A stretch of 64,000 bases of DNA from Azospirillum sp. SYSU D00513 (GTDB taxonomy: Bacteria; Pseudomonadota; Alphaproteobacteria; Azospirillales; Azospirillaceae): the NCBI RefSeq assembly GCF_017356015.1, contig NZ_JAFIQV010000013.1:1-64000 (forward strand). Reading direction: 5' to 3'. Positions 53,196 to 61,728 of the stretch are shown in pieces. A model generated the notes under the pieces. It saw only the letters and a list, made by a program, of their open reading frames with translations. It made no database searches and was not told where the DNA came from. Position numbers and translations under genes: made by a program. Every line of letters starts with the position of its first letter. The stretch's first letter is position 1.

Positions 53196-54018
53196 CCCCC
53201 TCGCCGCGCGGGGTTGCGCGGCCACTCCTTGGCCCACCCGACCGTTCCGCCTCGCAACTGGCAGGGCATGCGGCGAACCGCTGTCCGGGGGCTATCACCA
53301 TTTCCCGCAGGGTCATTGACGGCACGCGGGCAAGAACAGCCTGGCGTGGAGGACAGCCCTTTGCGGTCGCAGCCTTGGCACGCATAAGAATGCGGACCGA
53401 CAGCTTCGCAGCCTCTTCCCGTATGCACGCTCAATAACAGACATATTTATTATTGGTTTTACTTCCTTCAGCGGAGCGCCTCTCCCATCGTTTCGTTGGC
53501 GGGCCGCCCAACATTCCGGCGGAAGGGCAGTTTTCTGCGGATTTTCGAGCCATGGAGCGTGCAAAGATGTTTGCAGCGCAAACAAGTTGTGATCGCCACC
53601 GTTCGTGTGTCGAGATAATGATCCAGATCAAAAAATGCTTTCCGTTTCGGCAAGGGATTCCTTGCAGATTACGGAGATAAGAAACTTATTGCCTCGATGC
53701 AGGATCGGAAATGAGCTAATTTATTGCTTTATGTTTCACAGAATCAGCTATCAGTGAACGAAAACACCAAAAGGTTGCTTTTTAGCCAAACGCTCAACAT
53801 GTTCGAACGGCTGATTATAGCGGCCTATCAACAAATATTCACCGTTTTGAAACGCCTTTTGTCTTTTGTGCTCTGCGAAATACTTGCTATGTTGTCTTCA
53901 CGCTCCTTGATGGATCGTTGGAAAGAGCAGCCTGGGTCTTTGATCCGGAGCGCCTTTCTAGGATCGAGAGCGGCTCGTCCGGTAGCTTCTCCGGTCATTT
54001 TTTCGAAGGGTTTGAATC
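53196..54018. other. gene-free, comparatively AT-rich region
   Basis: About 820 bases without a convincing gene. From roughly 53420 to 53960 the sequence is much richer in A+T than the rest of the window. Small open frames here (for example 53724-54026) have no family match or ribosome site. It could hold the promoter and a long leader for the secreted protein at 54019, a small RNA, or the remains of a foreign insert. No RNA structure was identified by eye. Confidence 0.5.
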
Positions 54019-54333
54019 ATGCGTAAGAACATCGCCATCCTCGTTGCCGCCGCCGCGCTGATCGCCGTGCAGGCTCCCGCCCTCGCCGGTGAGACCACGG
54101 TCGCCCGCCCGCTGCACGCCCGCCTGATCGCCGCCCCGACCTATGCTGCCTTCTCCGACGCGTCGCGCCTCGTCGCGGTGAAGCCGGTTCAGACCGCCTC
54201 GACCGTCGCTCCGGCCGCCGTCGCCCGTCCGCTGCATGCCCGCCTGATCGCCACCCCGACCTACGCGGCCTTCGCCGACGCGACCAAGCTGCGCGTCCGC
54301 AACGACAACGAGTTCGCGATGCTGCCGCGCTGA
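54019..54333 (+). CDS. small secreted protein with internal duplication
   Basis: Protein of 104 aa with a signal peptide (cleavage near ALA|GE, residue 23). The mature part contains a 24-residue unit twice, at residues 28-51 and 68-91, beginning VARPLHARLIA and ending SRL or TKL, with 21 of 24 positions alike, joined by a Val/Ala/Thr-rich linker. There is no Cys. I do not recognise the family. The start is ATG 54019 with AAGGG 9 nt upstream. The terminator at 54460 probably ends its transcript, and the promoter is likely in the AT-rich stretch upstream. Confidence 0.72.
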   Translation: MRKNIAILVAAAALIAVQAPALAGETTVARPLHARLIAAPTYAAFSDASRLVAVKPVQTASTVAPAAVARPLHARLIATPTYAAFADATKLRVRNDNEFAMLPR

Positions 54334-54459
54334 CACGTCTCCGGCCTACCCGGCCGGACACAACGTCAACGCTTGCCGGACCGGGGATGCGAGCCTTTCG
54401 GCGCTTCATTCCCCCAGGTCCGGTGGTGAGGATAAGACGACCGTTTCCGGTCGGACCAA

Positions 54460-54494
54460 AGCCCTGGGACACCCGTCCGCAGGGCTCGTTTTTT
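54460..54494 (+). terminator. intrinsic terminator
   Basis: AGCCCTG (54460-54466) pairs with CAGGGCT (54480-54486), followed closely by TTTTTT (54489-54494). It ends the transcript of the small secreted-protein gene. Confidence 0.85.
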
Positions 54495-54520
54495 ATCCAC
54501 CGCATGCCCATTTAGGGGAC

Positions 54521-55867
54521 ATGCCGAACAGTGACGACAACAGGTTGGGCGGGCGGATCGCGCGGTACGCGCGGGTCGGGACCGCCGTGGGGGGCCTCGC
54601 GGCCCGTTTCGCCGGACAGAGGGTCCTGGGCATTCCCCTGGAACGGGAACGCCATGCCGCCGAACTGCGCCTTGCGCTGGGCGGGCTGAAGGGACCACTG
54701 ATGAAGGTGGCCCAGCTCCTCTCCACCATTCCCGACGCCCTGCCCCGCGAATATGTGCAGGAGCTGTCGCAGCTCCAGGCCGACGCGCCCGCCATGGGCT
54801 GGCCCTTCGTGAAGCGCCGCATGGCGAGCGAACTGGGCCCCGCCTGGCACACCCGATTCAAGAGCTTCGAGCGCACCGCCGCCGCGGCCGCCTCCCTGGG
54901 ACAGGTCCACAAGGCCGTCGCCCTGGGCGGGCGCGCGCTCGCCTGCAAGCTCCAGTATCCGGACATGGCGTCCGCCGTGGAGGCCGACCTCCGCCAGCTT
55001 GGCCTGATCTTCTCGCTTTTCGAGCGGACCGACAGCGCCATCTCCACCCGCCAGATCCAGGCGGAGATCGGCGCCCGCCTGCGCGAGGAGCTGGATTACG
55101 AGCGCGAGGCCAAGCAGTCCCGCCTCTACGCCGCTATGCTGGCGGACACGCCGGGCGTCCATGTGCCGCCCGTGGTCCCGGAGCTGTCCACCCGGCGCCT
55201 GCTGACGATGGAGTGGGTGGAGGGGCGCCGGATCCTGGACTTCGTCGCCGAAAATCCGGACGCCCGCAACGAGCTGGCGATCAACATGTTCCGGGCCTGG
55301 TACGTGCCGCTCTACGAGTACGGCGTGATCCACGGCGACCCGCATCTCGGCAACTACACGGTCCGTCCGGACCGTTCGATCAACCTGCTCGATTTCGGCT
55401 GCATCCGCGTCTTCCCGCCGCGATTCGTGAAGGGCGTCATCGACCTGTACGACGCGCTGCGCACCGGCAACGAGGAGAAGGCGGTGGAGGCCTACCGGAC
55501 CTGGGGCTTCGCCAGCCCGTCGAAGGAGCTGGTGGACGTGCTGAACATCTGGGCGCGCTTCGTCTACGCCCCGATCATGGAAGACCGCACCCGCGCCATC
55601 GAGGAGACCAACGGCAGCCATTACGGCCGGGAGACCGCCGCGAAGGTCCATGCCGAGCTGCGCCGCGTCGGCGGGGTGGAGGTCCCCCGCGAGTTCGTCT
55701 TCATGGACCGCGCCGCCATCGGGCTCGGCTCCGTCTTCCTGCACCTGAAGGCGGAGGTGAACTGGTACCGTCTGTTCCAGGAGATGATCCGGAACTTCGA
55801 CGTGAACGTCCTCGCCACCCGCCAGACGGCCGCGCTGAAGGCTCAGGGGCTTCCGCTTCCGGAATAG
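54521..55867 (+). CDS. ABC1/AarF (UbiB-like) atypical kinase
   Basis: Protein of 448 aa of the UbiB/ABC1/AarF family. The KxGQ-type motif reads GPLMKVAQLLS (Ala in place of Gly), the Ala-rich loop is AAAAASLGQVH, the catalytic region is VIHGDPHLGNY, and the metal site is LLDFGCIR. Family members support coenzyme Q synthesis, but non-UbiB paralogues have other or unknown roles, and this one lacks the C-terminal TM helices of UbiB. It starts with ATG 54521 and stands alone. Confidence 0.85.
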   Translation: MPNSDDNRLGGRIARYARVGTAVGGLAARFAGQRVLGIPLERERHAAELRLALGGLKGPLMKVAQLLSTIPDALPREYVQELSQLQADAPAMGWPFVKRRMASELGPAWHTRFKSFERTAAAAASLGQVHKAVALGGRALACKLQYPDMASAVEADLRQLGLIFSLFERTDSAISTRQIQAEIGARLREELDYEREAKQSRLYAAMLADTPGVHVPPVVPELSTRRLLTMEWVEGRRILDFVAENPDARNELAINMFRAWYVPLYEYGVIHGDPHLGNYTVRPDRSINLLDFGCIRVFPPRFVKGVIDLYDALRTGNEEKAVEAYRTWGFASPSKELVDVLNIWARFVYAPIMEDRTRAIEETNGSHYGRETAAKVHAELRRVGGVEVPREFVFMDRAAIGLGSVFLHLKAEVNWYRLFQEMIRNFDVNVLATRQTAALKAQGLPLPE

Positions 55868-55965
55868 GCTCTGGAGCCAAGCGCTTGGCTCCAGCGTTGA
55901 AGATATTGGAATCGGATCGAATGCTGTATTGTTGAAGACGTTTGCATGACCGCAAGGGGCCAGCC

Positions 55966-56169
55966 GTGAGCATTCTGATCGCCGAAGTGTATGAGGCTCT
56001 GAAGGAAGCCGGCGCCTCTGAGGAGAAATCGAAGGCGGCAGCCAAAGCCATCGCGGAACATGAAGGGCGGTTTTCGAAAACTGAGGCCGATCTTCTGGTT
56101 TTGAAATGGATGGTCGGCGCGATCCTCGCCGGTGTAGCCGGCATCTTCGTAAAAACCTTCTTCGCGTAG
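55966..56169 (+). CDS. small coiled-coil/TM protein (DUF1640-like)
   Basis: Protein of 67 aa. It begins with GTG at 55966 (AGGGG 6 nt upstream). A short helical part ([22 protein letters not shown]) leads to one C-terminal TM helix ([19 protein letters not shown]). This layout resembles the DUF1640/CCDC90-like small proteins common in alphaproteobacteria, but the match is partial and no function is assigned. A longer frame starts at a TTG (55942). Confidence 0.65.
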   Translation: MSILIAEVYEALKEAGASEEKSKAAAKAIAEHEGRFSKTEADLLVLKWMVGAILAGVAGIFVKTFFA

Positions 56170-56248
56170 AGGTGCTGCCGGCGCATGGCCGACCGCCGCC
56201 AAGGTGTCTTTCCTTTCCATGTCCCGATGGTCTATACGAGCGGCTTCC

Positions 56249-57271
56249 ATGAAGACCGCCGATTTCGATTTCGACCTGCCCCCGGACCGGATCGCCGAGC
56301 ATCCCGTCCGCCCGCGCGACGCCGCCCGCCTCCTCGAGGTCGGGGAGCAACTGCGCGACCACATCGTTCGTGACCTGCCGGCGCTGCTGGAGCCGGGCGA
56401 CCTGATGGTCGTCAACGATACGCGCGTCATCCCGGCCCGGCTGGAGGGGCGGCGCGGCGAGGTTCGCGTCGAGGTCAACCTGCACAAGCGTGACGGCGAG
56501 CGCGAGTGGCGCGCCTTCTGCCGTCCCGGCAAGCGGCTGAAGCCCGGCGACGTCATCGCCTTCGGCGAAGGCTTCGAGGCCGAGGTGCTGGCCAAGGACG
56601 GGATGGAGGTGCATCTGCGCTTCTCCGCCGCCGGGCCGGCCCTGTTCGAGGCCCTGCACCGCATGGGCACCATGCCGCTTCCGCCCTACATCCGGCGCAA
56701 GGCCGACGTGGGCGACGCCGAGGACTACCAGACGGTCTTCGCCGCGCGCGAGGGGGCGGTCGCCGCCCCGACCGCCGGGCTGCACTACACGCCGGAGCTT
56801 CTGGCGGCGCTGGAAGCGCGCGGGGTGCGCCGCGTGCCCGTGACGCTCCATGTCGGGGCCGGCACATTCCTGCCGGTGAAGGTGGACGATGTCGCCGAGC
56901 ACCGCATGCACAGCGAGTGGGGCGAGATCTCGCCGGAGACGGCCGAGGCGGTGAACGCCACCCGTGCCGCCGGCGGCCGGATCGTCGCCGTGGGCACCAC
57001 GGCCCTGCGCATTCTGGAGACGGCCGGGCGGGCGGACGGGACGCTCGCTCCCTTTTCCGGCGACACGGACATCTTCATCACGCCGGGATACCGGTTCCGC
57101 ATCGTGGACATCCTGCTGACGAACTTCCACCTGCCCCGCTCGACGCTCTTCATGCTGGTCTGCGCCTTCGCCGGCATGGACCGCATGCGTGCCGCCTACG
57201 CGCACGCCATCGACCGGAACTACCGCTTTTTCAGCTACGGCGACACGTCGCTCCTGCGGAGGACTTCATGA
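56249..57271 (+). CDS. queA: S-adenosylmethionine:tRNA ribosyltransferase-isomerase
   Basis: QueA of 340 aa adds the ribosyl moiety of AdoMet to preQ1 in tRNA to make epoxyqueuosine. Signature segments are [44 protein letters not shown] and [11 protein letters not shown]. Start ATG 56249. Its last codons overlap the ATG of tgt as ATGA, and it is the first gene of the queuosine operon queA-tgt-queF-queG. Confidence 0.95.
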   Translation: MKTADFDFDLPPDRIAEHPVRPRDAARLLEVGEQLRDHIVRDLPALLEPGDLMVVNDTRVIPARLEGRRGEVRVEVNLHKRDGEREWRAFCRPGKRLKPGDVIAFGEGFEAEVLAKDGMEVHLRFSAAGPALFEALHRMGTMPLPPYIRRKADVGDAEDYQTVFAAREGAVAAPTAGLHYTPELLAALEARGVRRVPVTLHVGAGTFLPVKVDDVAEHRMHSEWGEISPETAEAVNATRAAGGRIVAVGTTALRILETAGRADGTLAPFSGDTDIFITPGYRFRIVDILLTNFHLPRSTLFMLVCAFAGMDRMRAAYAHAIDRNYRFFSYGDTSLLRRTS

Positions 57272-58494
57272 CGGGCATCGGCTTCGAGCTTCTCGGGACG
57301 GACGGCCGCGCCCGGCGTGGACGGGTCTCCACGGCACACGGCGCCATCAACACGCCGGCCTTCATGCCGGTCGGCACCGTCGCGACGGTGAAGGCCATGA
57401 CCACCGACGCGGTGAAGTCGACGGGTGCGGAGATCCTGCTCGGCAACACCTACCACCTGATGCTGCGCCCGACGGCGGAGCGGGTGCATCAGCTGGGCGG
57501 GCTGCACCGCTTCATGAACTGGGACAAGCCGATCCTGACGGACAGCGGCGGGTTCCAGGTCATGTCCCTGTCCGACCTGCGCACCATGACCGAGGAGGGG
57601 GTGACCTTCAAATCCCACCTCGACGGCAGCAAGCACCACCTGACGCCCGAGCGGTCGATCCAGATCCAGCACCTGCTGGACAGCAACATCACCATGTGCC
57701 TGGACGAATGCACCCCCTTCCCCGCGACCGAGGCGCAGGCCGCCAGTTCCATGCGGCTGTCGATGCGCTGGGCGCGGCGCAGCAAGGACGCCTTCGTCGA
57801 GCGGCCGGGCTACGGCCTGTTCGGCATCGTGCAGGGCGGCGTCTACGCCGACCTGCGGGCGGAGAGCGTGTCGGCCCTGTCCGAAATCGGTTTCGACGGC
57901 TACGCCATCGGCGGCCTCGCGGTCGGCGAGGGCCAGGAGACCATGTTCCAGGTGCTTGATTTCACCGAGCCTCTGATGGTCAAGGACCGCCCGCGCTACC
58001 TGATGGGCGTCGGCCGGCCGAGCGACCTGATCGGTGCCGTCCGGCGGGGCGTGGACATGTTCGACTGCGTCATGCCCACCCGGTCCGGCCGCACCGGCCA
58101 GGCCTTCGTGCGGCGCGGGACGGTCAACATCCGCAACGCCCGCCACGCCCATGACGAGCGCCCGCTGGACGACCGTTGCGGCTGCCCCGCCTGCCGGAGC
58201 TACAGCCGCGGCTACCTGCACCATCTGTTCAAGGCGAACGAGATGCTGGGTCCGATGCTGCTGACCTGGCACAACCTGCACTACTACCAGGATCTGATGG
58301 CCGAGATGCGCCGCGCCATCGAGCAGGGCCGTTTCGAGGAGGTCGCGGGTGCCTTGGAGGCCGAGCTTCAGGAAGGCGACATCCCGGCCACCATCGACCC
58401 GATCGCCAAGCCGCCCAAGCCCGCCAAGGACAAGTCCCACAAACAGAAGACCGCGGCGGCGGAAGCCCCCGCGAAGGACGATGCCAATGTCTGA
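57268..58494 (+). CDS. tgt: queuine tRNA-ribosyltransferase
   Basis: Tgt of 408 aa exchanges guanine 34 for preQ1 in tRNAs with GUN anticodons. The substrate loop is [13 protein letters not shown], the nucleophile and pocket are in [15 protein letters not shown], and the zinc site is CGCPACRSY...H. The C-terminal 40 residues are a Lys/Ala-rich tail beyond the usual family end. It overlaps queA by 4 bp and its stop lies inside the first codons of queF. Confidence 0.95.
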   Translation: MTGIGFELLGTDGRARRGRVSTAHGAINTPAFMPVGTVATVKAMTTDAVKSTGAEILLGNTYHLMLRPTAERVHQLGGLHRFMNWDKPILTDSGGFQVMSLSDLRTMTEEGVTFKSHLDGSKHHLTPERSIQIQHLLDSNITMCLDECTPFPATEAQAASSMRLSMRWARRSKDAFVERPGYGLFGIVQGGVYADLRAESVSALSEIGFDGYAIGGLAVGEGQETMFQVLDFTEPLMVKDRPRYLMGVGRPSDLIGAVRRGVDMFDCVMPTRSGRTGQAFVRRGTVNIRNARHAHDERPLDDRCGCPACRSYSRGYLHHLFKANEMLGPMLLTWHNLHYYQDLMAEMRRAIEQGRFEEVAGALEAELQEGDIPATIDPIAKPPKPAKDKSHKQKTAAAEAPAKDDANV

Positions 58495-58951
58495 ATCCAT
58501 CTATTCCGGCCTGACCCAGCTCGGCGGCGCCACCGTCCAGCCGCAGACGCCCGAGGAGGCCGTGCTGGAGCGGGTGCCGAATCCGAACCCCGGCGACCGG
58601 TATCTCGTGCGCTTCACGGCGCCGGAGTTCACCTCCCTTTGCCCGATCACCGGCCAGCCGGACTTCGCCCATCTGGTGATCGACTATGTGCCCGCCGACT
58701 GGCTGGTGGAGAGCAAGTCGCTGAAGCTGTTCCTGACCAGCTTCCGCAACCACGGCGCCTTCCACGAGGCCTGCACGGTCGGCATCGGCAAGCGGCTGGT
58801 GTCCGAGCTGAACCCCGTGTGGCTGCGCATCGGCGGCTACTGGTACCCGCGCGGCGGCATTCCCATCGACGTCTTCTTCCAGACCGGCGAGCCGCCCAAG
58901 GGCGTGTGGATTCCCTCGCAGGAGGTCCAGCCCTACCGTGGCCGAGGCTGA
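58487..58951 (+). CDS. queF: preQ0 reductase (NADPH-dependent 7-cyano-7-deazaguanine reductase)
   Basis: QueF of 154 aa, type I (short form). The catalytic Cys is in [20 protein letters not shown], and the family segment is [20 protein letters not shown]. It reduces preQ0 to preQ1. The start is set at ATG 58487, which is 8 nt after AAGGA; an ATG at 58481 is too close to it. The gene overlaps both tgt (8 bp) and queG (14 bp). Confidence 0.95.
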   Translation: MSESIYSGLTQLGGATVQPQTPEEAVLERVPNPNPGDRYLVRFTAPEFTSLCPITGQPDFAHLVIDYVPADWLVESKSLKLFLTSFRNHGAFHEACTVGIGKRLVSELNPVWLRIGGYWYPRGGIPIDVFFQTGEPPKGVWIPSQEVQPYRGRG

Positions 58952-60014
58952 TCCCGCCAAGCTGAAGGCGGCGCTCCGCGACCGCGCCCTTGCCCTGGGC
59001 TTCGACGCGGTCGGCTTCGCGCCGGCCTCGCTCGGCGGCGAGGCGCGGGAGAGGCTGGCGGAGTTCCTGGCCCGGGGGCGCCACGGCGACATGGGCTGGA
59101 TGGAGGAGAAGGCCGACCGGCGCGTCGATCCCAAGGCACTCTGGCCAGAGGCGCGCACCGTCATAGCGCTCGGAACCAGCTACGCACCTCACGAGGATCC
59201 GCGCGGCCTGCTCGGCCATCCCGACCGGGGCATCGTGTCGGTCTACGCGCGCAACCGCGACTACCACGACGTCATCAAGGGCCGGCTGAAGACGCTGGGC
59301 CAGTGGCTTCACGCGGCGGCGAAGGCGGAGATCAAGGTCTTCGTGGACACCGCGCCGGTGATGGAAAAGCCGCTCGCCGCCCAAGCCGGGCTGGGATGGC
59401 AGGGCAAGCACACCAACCTCGTCTCCCGCACCCACGGTTCCTGGCTGTTCCTGGGCGAGATCTACACCACGCTGGAGCTTCCGGCGGACGAGCCGGGGGA
59501 GGACCGCTGCGGGCGCTGCACCGCCTGCCTGGACGCCTGCCCGACCTCGGCCTTCCCGGCGCCCAACCAGCTCGACGCCCGGCGCTGCATCTCCTACCTG
59601 ACGATCGAGCACAAGGGACCAATCCCGGAGGAACTGCGGCCGCTGATGGGCAACCGAATCTACGGCTGCGACGACTGTCTCGCCGCCTGTCCCTGGAACA
59701 AGTTCGCCCGGGCGAGCCGCGAGGCCGCCTTCCTCCCGCGCGCCGAGCTGACGGCTCCTCGCCTGGCGGACCTGGCACAGCTCAGCGACGCCGATTTCCG
59801 GCAGGTCTTTTCCGGCTCGCCCATCAAGCGGATCGGGCGCGATCGTTTCGTCCGCAACGTGCTGATCGCGCTGGGCAACAGCGGCGATCCGGGGCATCTT
59901 CGCGCCGTCGAGCCGCTTCTGAACGACCCGTCGGAGGTGGTGCGCGACGCGGCCGGCTGGGCGCTGACCCGGCTGGCGGCCAAGACCATTCCTCTCGGCG
60001 GAGATGCGGCATGA
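58938..60014 (+). CDS. queG: epoxyqueuosine reductase
   Basis: QueG of 358 aa reduces epoxyqueuosine to queuosine, the last step, using cobalamin. It has two 4Fe-4S motifs, [12 protein letters not shown] and [11 protein letters not shown], and a C-terminal HEAT-like repeat ([16 protein letters not shown]). The start is GTG at 58938, inside the end of queF. Its stop overlaps the next gene as ATGA. With queA, tgt and queF the whole late pathway is encoded here; preQ0 synthesis genes are not in the window. Confidence 0.94.
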   Translation: MAEADPAKLKAALRDRALALGFDAVGFAPASLGGEARERLAEFLARGRHGDMGWMEEKADRRVDPKALWPEARTVIALGTSYAPHEDPRGLLGHPDRGIVSVYARNRDYHDVIKGRLKTLGQWLHAAAKAEIKVFVDTAPVMEKPLAAQAGLGWQGKHTNLVSRTHGSWLFLGEIYTTLELPADEPGEDRCGRCTACLDACPTSAFPAPNQLDARRCISYLTIEHKGPIPEELRPLMGNRIYGCDDCLAACPWNKFARASREAAFLPRAELTAPRLADLAQLSDADFRQVFSGSPIKRIGRDRFVRNVLIALGNSGDPGHLRAVEPLLNDPSEVVRDAAGWALTRLAAKTIPLGGDAA

Positions 60015-60547
60015 TGCGCATTCGTGGCTACATCGCAGCCAGCCTCGACGGCTACATCGCCGCGGCGGACGGCAGCGTGGACTGGCTGTTGGAATTCCAG
60101 CAGCAGGATTTCGGCTTCGCCAATTTCCTGGAGGACATCGAGACGGTAATCCTCGGCCGCTCGACCTACGATCAGGTCTGGAGCTTCGGAGTCGGCTGGC
60201 CCTACGCCGGAAAGCGCGCCATCATCCTGACCAGCCGCCCGGTGGAGAACCTGCCGCCGGGTGCGGAGGCCTGGAACGGGCCGGTGGAGGAACTCGCCGC
60301 GAAGCTGCGGACCGAGGGTGGCGGCGACGCCTGGGTGGTCGGCGGGGCGAGCGTGCAGCGCGCCTTTCTCGACGCGGGCGCGCTCGACCGGATCGAACTG
60401 TTCGTCATCCCCGTCCTGCTCGGCGACGGAGTGCCCCTCTGGCCCAAGTCCGACCACGGCCACCGCCTGTCCCTGACCGCGATGGAGCGCCTGGAGGGCG
60501 GCATGGTGCGGCTGGACTACCGGTTCGAGCGCCCCTCGGCGGCTTGA
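60011..60547 (+). CDS. RibD C-terminal/dihydrofolate reductase-like protein
   Basis: Protein of 178 aa in the YwjB/RibD-C family of DHFR-fold reductases: RGYIAASLDGYIA at the start, VILGRSTYDQVWSF, and AWVVGGASVQRAFLDAG. It probably uses NAD(P)H, but the substrate is unknown. Its ATG (60011) overlaps the queG stop as ATGA, so it is translated with the queuosine genes. Its last 31 bp overlap the convergent DUF1289 gene. Confidence 0.8.
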   Translation: MMRIRGYIAASLDGYIAAADGSVDWLLEFQQQDFGFANFLEDIETVILGRSTYDQVWSFGVGWPYAGKRAIILTSRPVENLPPGAEAWNGPVEELAAKLRTEGGGDAWVVGGASVQRAFLDAGALDRIELFVIPVLLGDGVPLWPKSDHGHRLSLTAMERLEGGMVRLDYRFERPSAA

Positions 60548-60834
60548 GCGAGCAGCGCACGCCGTTCCTCCTCCAGCCGGCACAAGCGCCTTTCCAGCTT
60601 GGCGATGCGCTTCTCGACCTTCCGGAGCTTCTTCGGCCCGCGGGCCGGCGCTTCCGCCTCCATCAGGGGACGGACCCGCTGGTTCACGGCGGTGCGCTCG
60701 GGGTCGGACAGGCGCTTCCAGTGCCGGACCTCGTAGCGCGTGCGGAAGCAGGCCCGGCAGACGCCGGTGTCGCCGGACGTGCTGAACTTGCAGACCTTCA
60801 CGCAGGGGTTCTTCGTGCTGTGATCGTCCGGCAT
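60517..60834 (-). CDS. DUF1289-family protein
   Basis: Protein of 105 aa. The N-terminal NPCVKVCKFSTSGDTGVCRACFRT has the four Cys of DUF1289 (probable metal or Fe-S site), followed by RTRYEVRHWKRLSDPER. The C-terminal half is a Lys/Arg/Glu-rich coiled coil (KKLRKVEKRIAKLERRLCRLEE) not found in minimal family members. The start is ATG 60834; an ATG at 60864 is possible. The end of the gene runs 31 bp into the convergent reductase gene. Confidence 0.82.
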   Translation of the reverse strand: MPDDHSTKNPCVKVCKFSTSGDTGVCRACFRTRYEVRHWKRLSDPERTAVNQRVRPLMEAEAPARGPKKLRKVEKRIAKLERRLCRLEEERRALLAQAAEGRSNR

Positions 60835-61026
60835 GATGGATGGGTGCGGGAAAAGTGGGAGCATGGACGCGACCGGTCAGCACCGGCGCCATGTCCCTGT
60901 AGATGTTGGCCCGCCGCTGGAATGCCCAATCGGATTTTGCGAAAGCGGCGATAGGCGAAGCCTGTCGCCAGCCGGAACCGCGGCTCCTTGCCCCGGTTGA
61001 CCGCTGAAGAAAAGGAGACGCCGACC

Positions 61027-61707
61027 ATGACCGCGCCGACCATCGTGTCGATCCCCGTCCCGCCGCCAGCCTCGCCGGCCGTGCGGCTCCTCGTCTGGTC
61101 GGACTATGTCTGCCCCTTCTGCTATCTGGGGCTGCCGGCGCTGGAGCAGCTCCAGGAGGCCTACGGCGACCGGATCGCCGTCGACTGGCGTGCCTTCGAG
61201 CTGCGCCCCGATCCGGTGCCCACGCTGGAGCCGGACGGCGACTACCTGCACCGGGTCTGGGGCCAGTCGGTCTATCCGCTGGCCGAACAGCGCGGCATGA
61301 CGCTACGTCTGCCGCCTGTCCAGCCGCGCAGCCGGAAGGCGCATGAGGCCGCCGCCTACGCCCGAGCGCAGGGGCGGTTCGACGAGATGCACGCGGCCAT
61401 CTTCCGCGCCTTCTTCGAGGACGGCTTCGACATCGCGCGCGACTCCGTGCTGGTCGATCTCGGGCGGTCCGTCGGGCTCGACGGCCGCGATCTCGCGGTG
61501 TCCCTGCGGGAGGGCCGCTACACGGCGCTGGTCCAGGACGACCATCAGCAGGCGCAGGGAATCGGTCTGAGCGGCGTTCCGGCCACGGTGCTCGTCCCCG
61601 ACCAGAAGCTGGGCGGCCACCCCCTGCTGGTCAGCGGCGCCCAGCCCTTCGAGGCCCTGGCCGGCGCCGTCGAGGAGGTGCTGGCACGGGGCACGGCGAA
61701 GAGCTGA
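61027..61707 (+). CDS. DsbA-family (FrnE-like) oxidoreductase
   Basis: Thioredoxin-fold protein of 226 aa. The active site is WSDYVCPFCYLG (CPFC) and the cis-Pro loop is SGVPATVLVPDQ, as in FrnE/HCCA-isomerase-type DsbA relatives. No signal peptide, so it works in the cytoplasm, possibly in oxidative stress protection. The start ATG 61027 has AAGGAG upstream. It stands alone, convergent to the ABC exporter. Confidence 0.85.
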   Translation: MTAPTIVSIPVPPPASPAVRLLVWSDYVCPFCYLGLPALEQLQEAYGDRIAVDWRAFELRPDPVPTLEPDGDYLHRVWGQSVYPLAEQRGMTLRLPPVQPRSRKAHEAAAYARAQGRFDEMHAAIFRAFFEDGFDIARDSVLVDLGRSVGLDGRDLAVSLREGRYTALVQDDHQQAQGIGLSGVPATVLVPDQKLGGHPLLVSGAQPFEALAGAVEEVLARGTAKS

Positions 61708-61728
61708 GCAGGCCCCTGCCTCTGCTCC

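Noticed and set aside
53724..54026. 100-codon open frame in the AT-rich gap
   Set aside because: No ribosome site, no family pattern, and it runs into the start of the secreted-protein gene.
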